NCBI GenBank assembly: GCA_016237705.1
Contig: CP066204.1
Coordinates: forward strand, 1 to 64,000
Direction of reading: 5' to 3'
Origin: Aerococcaceae bacterium zg-252
GTDB lineage: Bacteria > Bacillota > Bacilli > Lactobacillales > Aerococcaceae
DNA length: 64,000 nucleotides
A program made the position numbers and the translations under genes. A model generated the notes under the pieces. That model searched no databases. It was not told the origin of the DNA and saw nothing but the letters and a program-made list of their open reading frames with translations. Numbering within the stretch: position 1 is the stretch's first letter; every line of letters begins with the position of its first letter. Positions 31,204 through 39,958 of this stretch are shown here, in pieces.

Positions 31204-31844
31204 GTCAAAATTATAGGAGTATTGCCGAAAAATTTATAGATGAAATTGAAATCAAAAAATCTCGTTTTATTACCTATTTAATGCCAATTGAGAGTGAAGA
31301 ACAAGCCCAACTATATATTGCACAAATAAAAAAAGAACACTATAAAGCGAATCATCATTGTAGTGCGTATATTTTGAATGAAGATGCGTCGATTCAACGT
31401 ATGAGTGATGACGGCGAGCCGTCGGGAACAGCCGGTGTTCCGATGTTAGAAGTTTTGAAAAAGCAAGAATTGACTAATATTTTAGCAGTGGTTGTACGTT
31501 ATTTTGGTGGTACAAAATTAGGTGCAGGTGGCTTAGTCAGAGCGTATAGTGGTGCTGTCAGTGAAGCATTAGTAAAAGCAGAGTTGATTCAAAATATTAC
31601 ACAAAGTATAATTGAGCTAACACTGAATTATGCTCAAGTGGATACTTTTCAATATCATCTATCAAAACAAGAGATTGAGGCAACGGTGCTGGATACACAA
31701 TATACAGATAAAGTCAGTTATCAGTTGGCAATTGATTTATTAAAAGTTGAATCAGTCAATCATTACTTGATTTCTATCTTTAATGGTCAATTTGATTGGC
31801 AGGAGATTGGAGAACAACGAGTAAATATTCCGATTAATCGTTAA
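31200..31844 (+). CDS. YigZ/IMPACT-family protein
   Basis: The 214-residue protein has the IMPACT N-terminal domain (FIDEIEIKKSRFITYLMPIESEEQA and DDGEPSGTAGVPML split by HHCSAYIL) followed by a small DUF1949 domain. The family is conserved across bacteria and eukaryotes with a suggested link to translation control; its bacterial role is unclear. Its ATG overlaps the stop of the preceding degV gene (ATGA), showing tight coupling. The homologue yvyE lies next to tagO and degSU-degV in B. subtilis. Confidence 0.93.
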   Translation: MSQNYRSIAEKFIDEIEIKKSRFITYLMPIESEEQAQLYIAQIKKEHYKANHHCSAYILNEDASIQRMSDDGEPSGTAGVPMLEVLKKQELTNILAVVVRYFGGTKLGAGGLVRAYSGAVSEALVKAELIQNITQSIIELTLNYAQVDTFQYHLSKQEIEATVLDTQYTDKVSYQLAIDLLKVESVNHYLISIFNGQFDWQEIGEQRVNIPINR

Positions 31845-31871
31845 TACGATAAGGAATAGAGGAGGAATTTA

Positions 31872-32750
31872 ATGAAAACAGCAATAATTGTAGACAGTGT
31901 AGGATATTTATCTGCTGAACTACTTTCACATCCTGATATTTATACGGTTAATTTAATGGTTAATTTTAATGACGGTACTGTAATGAATGATTCAGGCGTA
32001 GAAGAAGAAATCGTAGCTTTTTATGATCGCTTAGAACAGGAAAGTCAATTACCTACCACTTCACAACCAAATGTAGGAAGTTATTATAATTTATTAGATA
32101 AAATAGTTGAAAAAGGCTATGATACAGTGTTTTGTATTCATTTATCTGCTGCAATTAGTGGGACATTTCAATCTGCTGTAATGGTGACGAATGAGTATCG
32201 TGACAAATTAACGATTCATTGTATTGATTCCAAAGGTGCAGCTGTTGGAATGCAAGGTTTAGTGAATGCAGCTGTAACTTTAATTAATCGTGGCGAAACA
32301 GCTGATGTGATTGCTGAAAAATTGACATGGTTAGCTGATAATATTCGTATTTATTTTATGGTTGAAGATTTATCGAACTTAGTAAAAGGTGGACGCTTGA
32401 GTGCAACGAGTGCATTTTTAGGTAGCATGCTGCAAATACGTCCAATTTTATATTTTGATGAGCAAGGAAAGATTGTATTATTCGAGAAAATTCGGACTAA
32501 TAAAAAAGTATATAAACGTTGGTTTGAATTGGTTGCTCAGGCTAAAGAACAATATGTTAAAGGAGTTAATGTGGCTTTTGCACAGGCTGATGCTTTTAGT
32601 GAAGTGCAAGAAATTGCACAAGCATTAAAAGATGAAGATTCAGAGATTGAGATAACTATTTGTCCTTTAGGTCCTGTTGTAGGTGCACATACTGGACGTA
32701 AAGCAAAAGGACTAGCTATTATACCGCATATTGATAATTTTCCAGCCTAG
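31872..32750 (+). CDS. DegV-family fatty-acid-binding protein (copy 2)
   Basis: This 292-residue paralogue of the gene at 30316 keeps the same signatures: AIIVDSVGYL, CIHLSAAISGTFQSA and VEDLSNLVKGGRLSATSAFLGSMLQIRPIL. The N-terminal TAIIVDSV replaces the usual DST with DSV, so lipid head-group contacts may differ. The ATG follows GAGGAGG. Two paralogues flanking yigZ suggest a local duplication, and different acyl-chain preference is a plausible outcome, by analogy with multiple FakB proteins in other Firmicutes. Confidence 0.93.
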   Translation: MKTAIIVDSVGYLSAELLSHPDIYTVNLMVNFNDGTVMNDSGVEEEIVAFYDRLEQESQLPTTSQPNVGSYYNLLDKIVEKGYDTVFCIHLSAAISGTFQSAVMVTNEYRDKLTIHCIDSKGAAVGMQGLVNAAVTLINRGETADVIAEKLTWLADNIRIYFMVEDLSNLVKGGRLSATSAFLGSMLQIRPILYFDEQGKIVLFEKIRTNKKVYKRWFELVAQAKEQYVKGVNVAFAQADAFSEVQEIAQALKDEDSEIEITICPLGPVVGAHTGRKAKGLAIIPHIDNFPA

Positions 32751-32849
32751 TAATTGACATTTCTGTCATAATAAGGAAGATGAAAGTACATGATTTGATT
32801 GAAATATGATATGCACCATAGGATAGCAGAATATCAAGGAGGAAAAGGT

Positions 32850-33884
32850 GTGACAACAGGTTTACAACTCGGTTTATATACATTAGGTGATCATATAGCA
32901 GATCCAATTACTAAAAAACAATATTCTGCTGCTGAACGTATCCATAATTTAATTGAAATGGCTATACTGGCAGAGCAAGCAGGTTTTGATATTTTTCAAG
33001 TGGGAGAATCACATCAGCCAATGTTCGTTAGTCAAGGACATTTGGTGCTACTTGGAGCAATTGCTCAGGCAACATCAAAGATTCGTTTGTCTTCTAGTGC
33101 TACGATTATTGGAGTAGCAGACCCTGTCAGAGTTTATGAAGATGCTGCCACGATTGATTTAATTTCGAATGGACGTATGGAATTAATGTGTGGACGTTCA
33201 GCACGAACAGGTGTTTATACAACATTGGGTTATGATTTAAATGATTATGAAGCATTATTTGAAGAGAAATTTCAATTATTAAAGCTGATTAATCAACGTG
33301 AATTTATTACATGGTCAGGCGAATATCGTGCACCGTTGCATAATGTACAAATTTTACCACGAGCAATTCAGTCGGACGGTCTTCCAATTTGGCGTGCAAT
33401 AGGTGGTAGTTTAGAATCAGCTGAAAAAGCAGGGCGTAGTGGCGATGCGATTTGTGTTATGGATTATAGCTGGAATTTAGAACGATACCGTTCACTCATT
33501 CAACATTATCGTGAAAATGCAGCTAGTGAAGGGCATTCTGTGGAGCAATTACAGGTGGCAGTTGCAGGATATTTATTTGCACATGAATCGACGCAACAAG
33601 CGATTGATTATTATTATCCTTATGTTAATGAGGGTTCTATTCAAGCGAATAATCAAGTGATTGATAAAAATGATTTTCAACAAGCGAATCAATTGTCGAG
33701 CATGATTAATGTTGGTAGTCCGTCATTTATTGTAGAAAAACTGCTAAAGCAGTATGAAGAATTGGGACACAATCGTTTCATTGGGCAAATTGATTTCGGT
33801 GGGGTACCGTTTGAAGATGTTAAACGTACATTAACACTGTTAGGAGAACACGTTGTACCACAAATTAAAAAGTATACGAAATAG
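32850..33884 (+). CDS. LLM-class flavin-dependent oxidoreductase (luciferase-like)
   Basis: This TIM-barrel protein of the bacterial-luciferase superfamily probably uses FMN. Segments typical of the family are QLGLYTLGDHI at the start, EQAGFDIFQVGESHQPMFVS, LSSSATIIGVADPVRVYEDAATIDLISNGR split around residue 95, and PIWRAIGGSLESAEKAGRSGDA. The substrate is not predictable. GTG 32850 follows AGGAGG by 7 bases, whereas the longer frame start at 32799 has no site. The product has 344 residues. It sits between degV and comFA, where B. subtilis has no such gene, and ends at a good terminator. Confidence 0.9.
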   Translation: MTTGLQLGLYTLGDHIADPITKKQYSAAERIHNLIEMAILAEQAGFDIFQVGESHQPMFVSQGHLVLLGAIAQATSKIRLSSSATIIGVADPVRVYEDAATIDLISNGRMELMCGRSARTGVYTTLGYDLNDYEALFEEKFQLLKLINQREFITWSGEYRAPLHNVQILPRAIQSDGLPIWRAIGGSLESAEKAGRSGDAICVMDYSWNLERYRSLIQHYRENAASEGHSVEQLQVAVAGYLFAHESTQQAIDYYYPYVNEGSIQANNQVIDKNDFQQANQLSSMINVGSPSFIVEKLLKQYEELGHNRFIGQIDFGGVPFEDVKRTLTLLGEHVVPQIKKYTK

Positions 33885-33889
33885 TGATA

Positions 33890-33925
33890 AGAGTAGAGAT
33901 TGTTCAAGCAATTTCTACTCTTTTT
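33890..33925 (+). terminator. Terminator after the LLM oxidoreductase gene
   Basis: A 13-bp stem with one G-U pair (33890-33902 with 33909-33921), a 6-base loop and five T residues. Confidence 0.9.
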
Positions 33926-33953
33926 GTGTATTTAGAATATGAGGTGAGAGTGG

Positions 33954-35339
33954 TTGGATATACGAGTATTAGCAGGTCGACAAATGACGCAAAATGAATT
34001 GGAACAGTTAATAGGTCCATTTTCAGAATGGAATCATCATCAGATAGAAATTGTCGATGCCGTTACTAAGACAAAGGGTTCAATCCGATGTCAACGATGT
34101 AATAATGAGAAACATTTTGAAACAATCAACCAAGCGATTCAATATTGTACACATTGTATTCAACTAGGGCGCCTAAGTACGCAAGATAAGTTATACCGTT
34201 TTCCGAGTGAGTTATTGGATTCAAATGAAAAAGATGCATCTTCGTATTTGCAGTGGCAAGGGACTTTATCCAATGAGCAACAACGAGTGTCATCACTATT
34301 AGTCGAACATGTAGCTGACTATAAAAAAGATGATATTGTGGTTGCCGTCACTGGTGCAGGTAAGACTGAGATGATTTTTGAAGTAATCAATCATGTATTG
34401 ACTAAACAAGGTAGAGTAGCAGTAGTTTCACCACGTATTGATGTATGTTTAGAATTGGCACCACGTTTGCAGCAAGCGTTCAGTGGTGTCGATATGATAA
34501 CTTTGCATGGCAAGACCCATGAATCGTATCGTTATACGTCATTAGTAGTCTCTACCATTCATCAATTATGGAAATTTTATCATGCTTTCGATTTGATTAT
34601 TGTTGATGAGGTAGATGCTTTTCCATTGGCGAATGATGACGGCTTACATTTTGCTGTTCAGCAGGCATTGAAGCCGAAAGGAAAGAAAATCTATTTAACA
34701 GCCACACCAGACCGATTTTTACAAAATAAAATTAAAGCGAAACAAGCAGAAGTAGCACTTTTGCCAGCACGATTTCATGGTTATCCATTGCCTGAACCGA
34801 AATTTTGCTGGATAGGAGATTGGAAGCAACAAATTCAGCAGCGTAAAAAAGGAAAGTTATGGCTATTGCTGTTAGATTTTTTACATGGTGAAGGTATTAA
34901 ATTAATTTTTATGCCGTCAATAGCAATAGCAGACGTACTTTATCAGTGGGTACAAGAAGAAGTGACTAATATAAAACTTGCTGTGGTACATTCTCAAGAT
35001 TCAGAACGTATTGAAAAGGTGCAACAATTACGTAATGGGGTATTAGATGCATTGATTACGACAACTATTTTGGAAAGAGGGGTTACATTTAAAAATTGCC
35101 AAGTATTGATTGTAGGTGCAGAAGATGTAAAATATTCGGAGGCAGCCTTGATACAAATGAGTGGGAGAGTGGGAAGGAATCCACAATTTCCAACAGGACG
35201 ATTAATCTATGCTCATTTTGGCGTGAGTAAAAAAATGGTAATGGCTAAACGTAGTATTCATACGATGAATAAAGAGGCGAGAAAAAGGGGATTGTTGCTG
35301 AATGAATCAAAAATGTTTAAGATGCCAACTAGTATTTGA
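33954..35339 (+). CDS. comFA: Competence protein ComFA, DNA helicase
   Basis: ComFA is a membrane-associated ATPase that helps pull transforming DNA into the cytoplasm. Two CxxC pairs (CQRC and CTHC, residues about 46-71) form the N-terminal zinc finger. The helicase core has Walker A VTGAGKTEM, DEVD-box IIVDEVDAF, TATPDRF and QMSGRVGRN. The 461-residue length is normal. The start is TTG 33954 after GAGGTGAG. comFC overlaps by 38 bases. An AGAATAT element at 33934-33940 resembles SigH/SigX -10 boxes, and a SigH-like gene lies at 52141. Confidence 0.96.
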   Translation: MDIRVLAGRQMTQNELEQLIGPFSEWNHHQIEIVDAVTKTKGSIRCQRCNNEKHFETINQAIQYCTHCIQLGRLSTQDKLYRFPSELLDSNEKDASSYLQWQGTLSNEQQRVSSLLVEHVADYKKDDIVVAVTGAGKTEMIFEVINHVLTKQGRVAVVSPRIDVCLELAPRLQQAFSGVDMITLHGKTHESYRYTSLVVSTIHQLWKFYHAFDLIIVDEVDAFPLANDDGLHFAVQQALKPKGKKIYLTATPDRFLQNKIKAKQAEVALLPARFHGYPLPEPKFCWIGDWKQQIQQRKKGKLWLLLLDFLHGEGIKLIFMPSIAIADVLYQWVQEEVTNIKLAVVHSQDSERIEKVQQLRNGVLDALITTTILERGVTFKNCQVLIVGAEDVKYSEAALIQMSGRVGRNPQFPTGRLIYAHFGVSKKMVMAKRSIHTMNKEARKRGLLLNESKMFKMPTSI

Positions 35340-36006
35340 GCAAACGATAAAATGGAATGATTTATGGAGCTTGAAACGAATTTTTCCAGAGGTTGTATGC
35401 GAGAAATGTCAGAGTCAATTTGAACGGTGTGATGTTAGTCAACAAATTATTTGTCGGTATTGTCAACACCCGATTGAGCAAGGGGATAGTTGTTTGGATT
35501 GTCAACATTGGCTAAAGCTATATGATGACAATTATTTACAACAAGAATCGATATATTATTATAATGCAGCCTTTCAAGAGTGGATTATCGACTATAAATA
35601 TCATGGAGATACAAGACAGGCAGCCGTCATGTTGGCTATTTTAAACGACTATTATCACAAATATAAAGATTATCAGTGGATTATTTTACCAAGTTCGCCG
35701 AAAAGCTTACAGCAACGAGGGTTTATTCCGGCAGAATATTTATTGCAGCAAGCCAAAATACCTTATACTTTGTTATTGAATTATAAGGGGGACGGAAAAA
35801 AACAAGCCAAGAAAAATAAACAAGAACGTTTGGCTTTGGAACAACCTTTTGAACTGAATTTAAAGGCGAAATTGTCCAAGAACATATTAATTTTTGATGA
35901 TGTTTATACGACTGGTACGACTTTAATGCGAGCTAAACAATTATTATTTCAACATGGGGTCAATCACTGTATGAGTTTGACATTAGCGAGAGATTTATTA
36001 GTTTAG
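35302..36006 (+). CDS. comFC: Competence protein ComFC, phosphoribosyltransferase-like
   Basis: ComFC works with ComFA in uptake of single-stranded DNA. The 234-residue protein has N-terminal zinc-ribbon cysteine pairs (CLRC, CEKC, CRYC, CLDC) and a C-terminal PRTase domain with ILIFDDVYTTGTTLMRAKQL. It overlaps comFA by 38 bases in another frame, so the pair is coupled. No comFB lies between them, as in other Lactobacillales. No terminator is evident before the hpf promoter. Confidence 0.96.
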   Translation: MNQKCLRCQLVFEQTIKWNDLWSLKRIFPEVVCEKCQSQFERCDVSQQIICRYCQHPIEQGDSCLDCQHWLKLYDDNYLQQESIYYYNAAFQEWIIDYKYHGDTRQAAVMLAILNDYYHKYKDYQWIILPSSPKSLQQRGFIPAEYLLQQAKIPYTLLLNYKGDGKKQAKKNKQERLALEQPFELNLKAKLSKNILIFDDVYTTGTTLMRAKQLLFQHGVNHCMSLTLARDLLV

Positions 36007-36052
36007 ACATAATGAAAAAAGATGAAAAATTTACAAAAATAAAATGTTTCCG

Positions 36053-36081
36053 TTTTCAAAAACAAAAAAATGTGTTATAAT
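36053..36081 (+). promoter_or_regulatory. hpf promoter
   Basis: TTTTCA (36053-36058), a 17-base spacer and TATAAT (36076-36081) lie 105 bases before hpf. The leader holds a small GCAT/ATGC hairpin with a T tract (36091-36108), which may be a weak early terminator. Confidence 0.75.
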
Positions 36082-36185
36082 ATAGTCAAAGCATAAGAGA
36101 TGCTTTTTATAAATAGTATCTTTAATTACACTTTAAGTAGTGTGAATATACTATAAATAGAATATAAAGGAAATGAGGGATTTGT

Positions 36186-36743
36186 ATGTTTACATATAAT
36201 GTACGCGGAGAAAACATAGAGGTAACGAAAGCGATTCGTGATTATGCGGAGAAAAAAGTTGCTAAGTTAGAACGTTTCTTCGATGATGTGCCCGAAGCAA
36301 CCGCTTATGTTAATTTAAAAGTTTATCCAGATAAAACGGCTAAAGCAGAAGTAACGATTCCATTATCATTCTTAGTATTACGTGCAGAAGAAACTACTTC
36401 TGATTTATATGCTAGTATCGATTTAGTCGTTGATAAATTAGAACGTCAAGTTCGAAAATATAAAACAAAAATTCATCATAAATCTAGAGAACGTGGATTT
36501 GAAGGTTTTGACGCATCATTTACAGTAGAAGAAACACCTGTTGAAGCGAAAGAATCTGAATTAGAGATTGTTCGTTCTAAACGAGTAAGTTTGAAGCCAA
36601 TGGATAGTGAAGAAGCTGTATTACAAATGAATATGTTAGGTCATGATTTCTTCATCTATACTGATGCAGAAACTGATGAAATTAATATCGTATATCGTCG
36701 ACGTGACGGACGCTATGGTTTAATTGAAACAGGGTCTTTATAA
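36186..36743 (+). CDS. hpf: Ribosome hibernation promoting factor, long form
   Basis: Long HPF dimerises 70S ribosomes into 100S particles in slow growth. The N-terminal S30AE domain (residues 1-105) binds the decoding site. A linker leads to the C-terminal dimerisation domain (VRSKRVSLKPMDSEEAVLQMNMLGHDFF). The 185-residue length marks the long form. The ATG is preceded by AAATGAGGG. It lies between comFC and secA, as yvyD does in B. subtilis, with its own promoter and terminator. Confidence 0.97.
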   Translation: MFTYNVRGENIEVTKAIRDYAEKKVAKLERFFDDVPEATAYVNLKVYPDKTAKAEVTIPLSFLVLRAEETTSDLYASIDLVVDKLERQVRKYKTKIHHKSRERGFEGFDASFTVEETPVEAKESELEIVRSKRVSLKPMDSEEAVLQMNMLGHDFFIYTDAETDEINIVYRRRDGRYGLIETGSL

Positions 36744-36756
36744 AATAAACAGAGTG

Positions 36757-36784
36757 AGCACAGACAATGTTCTGTGCTTTTTTA
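36757..36784 (+). terminator. Terminator after hpf
   Basis: A perfect 8-bp stem (36757-36764 with 36771-36778), a 6-base loop and a run of T residues. Confidence 0.9.
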
Positions 36785-36871
36785 ATGTATCGATAGAAGC
36801 TAGAGTAAACTAGATGCGTGACGAGCATGAATATTATATAATATTAAAGAATAGTGGGAGGAGGAAGTGCT

Positions 36872-37117
36872 ATGAATCAAATAGGACGCTCAATACTAAT
36901 CTTTTTAATTGGATTAGTGGTGGGAGGAATTTTGCTGAAATGGATACAGATGCTCTACTTTGTGGGCTGTATTCTATTTTTTATTATTTTAATGGGAAAT
37001 AATCGTGTAGCTTTACAGAATATGGGGAAAAATCAGCCTAATCAAAATTCAGGGCAGCAATTATTATGGGGACTGCTAGGATACATTATAGCAGGCATTA
37101 TGTTTATTTTTATATAA
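36872..37117 (+). CDS. Small two-helix membrane protein of unknown function
   Basis: I do not recognise this 81-residue protein. It has two hydrophobic helices in an N-terminal hairpin-like arrangement (about residues 6-40), a polar Asn/Gln-rich loop (GKNQPNQNSGQQ), and a third hydrophobic helix to the C-terminus. The start ATG 36872 has an excellent site (GGGAGGAGG, 36855-36863), which supports real translation; the longer GTG start at 36854 overlaps it. It stands alone between the hpf terminator and the secA promoter. Confidence 0.7.
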   Translation: MNQIGRSILIFLIGLVVGGILLKWIQMLYFVGCILFFIILMGNNRVALQNMGKNQPNQNSGQQLLWGLLGYIIAGIMFIFI

Positions 37118-37253
37118 GGGAAACCTATTGAATAATCAATCAGAAAATATTGTTGAGGAATAGATTTCACGATTAATAGGAATGAATGAGTGAGAAACAA
37201 TGCACTAGGGTACAAATAATTAGCCAAGTTCCGAATTATTCGTGAAAAAACAA

Positions 37254-37282
37254 TGTTCAATAGTAAAAAATAATGTTACAAT
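37254..37282 (+). promoter_or_regulatory. Probable secA promoter
   Basis: TGTTCA (37254-37259), a 17-base spacer and TACAAT (37277-37282) lie 72 bases before secA. The rest of 37118-37354 is AT-rich with no gene. Confidence 0.55.
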
Positions 37283-37354
37283 ATTAGGGTGAGTATACAT
37301 TTTTAATAAGAAACTTTAAAAATATGAACGTATAAATAAAGGAGTCAATCATTA

Positions 37355-39790
37355 ATGGCAAATATGCTTAAAAATTTATTTGAAAATGATAAAGCTGAAT
37401 TAAAGCGAACAGGAAAAATTGCAGATAAAGTAATGGAATTAGAGCCTCGTTATAAGTCGATGACAGATGAGGAATTACGTAGTCAAACAAATATTTTCCG
37501 TGAGCGTTTAGCAAATGGAGAAACACTTGATGATATTACAGTAGAAGCGTTTGCGGTAACGCGTGAAGCAGCTCGTCGTGTATTAGGACTTTTCCCATAT
37601 AAAGTACAAATTCAAGGTGGTCTTGTTATTCATAATGGGGACATCGCAGAAATGCGTACTGGTGAGGGAAAAACATTAACAGAAACAATGCCAGTGTATT
37701 TAAATGCCTTAACAGGAAAAGGGGTACACGTTGTAACAGTTAATGATTACTTAGCGACACGTGACTCAAAAGAAATGGGTGAAGTTTACCGTTTCTTAGG
37801 CTTAACAGTTGGTTTGAACTTAAACAGTATGTCATCTGCAGAAAAACGTGCAGCGTATAATTGTGATATTACTTATTCAACAAACAATGAATTAGGATTT
37901 GACTATTTGCGTGATAACATGGTTGTTTATAAACATCAAATGGTACAACGTCCATTATACTTTGCAGTAGTCGATGAGGTCGATTCAATTTTAATCGATG
38001 AGGCACGTACACCATTAATTATTTCAGGACAAGCAGGAAAATCAACTGCTCTATATACACGTGCAGATTATTTTGCTAAGGGATTAAAAGAAGAGGAAGA
38101 TTATACAATTGATTTAACTTCTAAAACAATTTCTTTAACAGATACTGGTGTTGATAAAGCAGAACGAGTATTCCGTTTACCTAACCTTTATGATATTAAT
38201 AATACGGCATTAGTACACCATATTGACCAAGCCTTACGTGCTAACTATATTATGATTCATGATATTGATTATGTAGTTGATGAAGGAAAAGTTAAAATTG
38301 TTGACCCATTTACAGGTCGTATTATGGAAGGACGTCGTTACTCTGACGGTTTACACCAAGCTATTGAAGCTAAAGAAGGTGTTGAAATTGAAAACGAATC
38401 TAAAACAATGGCGACTATTACATTCCAAAACTATTTCCGTATGTATGAAAAATTATCTGGTATGACGGGAACGGCTAAGACAGAGGAAGAAGAGTTCCGT
38501 GAAATTTACAATATGAATGTTACGACTATTCCGACAAACCGTCCTGTTCAACGTGTGGACGCACCAGATTTATTATATCCTAACTTAAAAACAAAATTCC
38601 GTGCTGTTGTTAAAGATATTCAAGAGCGTCATGCGAAAGGTCAACCAATTTTAGTGGGGACTGTTGCAGTTGAAACTAGTGAATATTTATCAAAATTATT
38701 GACACAAGCAGGAATTCCTCACGAAGTATTAAATGCGAAAAATCACTTTAAAGAAGCAGAAATCGTTATGCAAGCAGGGCAACGTGGTGCTGTAACGATT
38801 GCGACGAACATGGCTGGTCGTGGAACGGATATTAAATTAGGTAGTGGCGTTAAAGAATTAGGTGGTCTATGTGTTATTGGAACGGAACGTCACGAATCAC
38901 GTCGTATTGATAACCAATTACGTGGACGTTCAGGTCGTCAAGGTGACCCAGGAGCATCACAATTCTACTTATCATTGGAAGATGATTTAATGCGTCGTTT
39001 CGGTTCAGACCGTATTCAAGCTTTATGGCAACGATTAAACATGACTGATGATGAAGGGGAAGATGTTTCAATTCAAAGTCGTATGTTATCGAAACAAGTA
39101 GAATCTGCACAACGTCGTGTTGAGGGGAACAACTACGATACACGTAAAAACGTCTTAGAGTATGACGAAGTAATGCGTGAACAACGTGAAGTTATTTATG
39201 GTCAACGTTTACAAGTGATTCAAACGGAAGAAAGCTTAACTCCATATATTAAAGCGATGATGAAACGTACGATTGAATCTCAAGTAAATTATGCGACAGA
39301 GGGTGAGAAGAAAACATGGAATTTAGAGGGATTAATGGAATTCGCACATAATGCCTTGTTCCACCCAGACGATTTATCGCTAACAGATTTACAAGGCAAA
39401 TCAGCTAAAGAATTAGTGGATTACTTATACAATAAAGTTGTTGCTCTTTATGATGAAAAATTAGCAACATTGGCTTCGCCTGAACAAATTACAGAATTTG
39501 AAAAAGTCATTACATTAAAAGTAGTGGATAGCAAATGGACAGATCATATTGATATGATGGATCATTTACGTCAAGGTGTTGGTTTACGTGCTTATGCACA
39601 AACAAACCCATTGACTGAGTATCAAACAGAGGGATATGAACGATTCCAAGAGATGATTTCAGCTATTGAGTTGGATATTACACGCTTTGTAATGAAAGCA
39701 CAAGTACGTCAAAATGTTGAACGTGAGCAAGTGAATAATCCAGCTGCACGTCCAGCTCCGTCTCCAGCACCGGCAGATGCGATTAGATAA
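37355..39790 (+). CDS. secA: Preprotein translocase ATPase SecA
   Basis: SecA is the motor that drives preproteins through SecYEG. Motifs include the first nucleotide-binding fold with [14 protein letters not shown] (near residue 100) and [21 protein letters not shown] split in the DEAD region, the second fold with [13 protein letters not shown], and [13 protein letters not shown]. The 811-residue protein ends in a Pro/Ala-rich tail ([16 protein letters not shown]) and lacks the C-terminal cysteine zinc motif that binds SecB or phospholipid. ATG 37355 follows AAAGGAG. prfB follows as in B. subtilis. SecE is encoded at 53127. Confidence 0.99.
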   Translation: MANMLKNLFENDKAELKRTGKIADKVMELEPRYKSMTDEELRSQTNIFRERLANGETLDDITVEAFAVTREAARRVLGLFPYKVQIQGGLVIHNGDIAEMRTGEGKTLTETMPVYLNALTGKGVHVVTVNDYLATRDSKEMGEVYRFLGLTVGLNLNSMSSAEKRAAYNCDITYSTNNELGFDYLRDNMVVYKHQMVQRPLYFAVVDEVDSILIDEARTPLIISGQAGKSTALYTRADYFAKGLKEEEDYTIDLTSKTISLTDTGVDKAERVFRLPNLYDINNTALVHHIDQALRANYIMIHDIDYVVDEGKVKIVDPFTGRIMEGRRYSDGLHQAIEAKEGVEIENESKTMATITFQNYFRMYEKLSGMTGTAKTEEEEFREIYNMNVTTIPTNRPVQRVDAPDLLYPNLKTKFRAVVKDIQERHAKGQPILVGTVAVETSEYLSKLLTQAGIPHEVLNAKNHFKEAEIVMQAGQRGAVTIATNMAGRGTDIKLGSGVKELGGLCVIGTERHESRRIDNQLRGRSGRQGDPGASQFYLSLEDDLMRRFGSDRIQALWQRLNMTDDEGEDVSIQSRMLSKQVESAQRRVEGNNYDTRKNVLEYDEVMREQREVIYGQRLQVIQTEESLTPYIKAMMKRTIESQVNYATEGEKKTWNLEGLMEFAHNALFHPDDLSLTDLQGKSAKELVDYLYNKVVALYDEKLATLASPEQITEFEKVITLKVVDSKWTDHIDMMDHLRQGVGLRAYAQTNPLTEYQTEGYERFQEMISAIELDITRFVMKAQVRQNVEREQVNNPAARPAPSPAPADAIR

Positions 39791-39848
39791 TAATAAAAAA
39801 GGATAGTTGTTTGAGAAGAATTCAATAAACATTATCCTAATAAAATCG

Positions 39849-39945
39849 GACATAATGTTCTAAAGAACCCGTTCAATTGAAGCAATCAGATTATAAACTT
39901 TCTTCAGTTGAATTACGTTAGTTAGAACTTTATGTCTATTTTTTA
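39849..39945 (+). other. Long imperfect inverted repeat between secA and prfB (nested hairpins with T tract)
   Basis: Outer arms 39849-39863 and 39922-39936 pair at 14 of 15 positions; inner arms 39872-39882 and 39902-39912 pair along 11 bases with one G-U. A T tract (39939-39944) follows directly. It can fold as a tall terminator-like structure of about 90 nucleotides ending 14 bases before the prfB start. A weaker hairpin lies just upstream (39801-39837). Confidence 0.7.
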
Positions 39946-39958
39946 GAAAGAGGAAATT

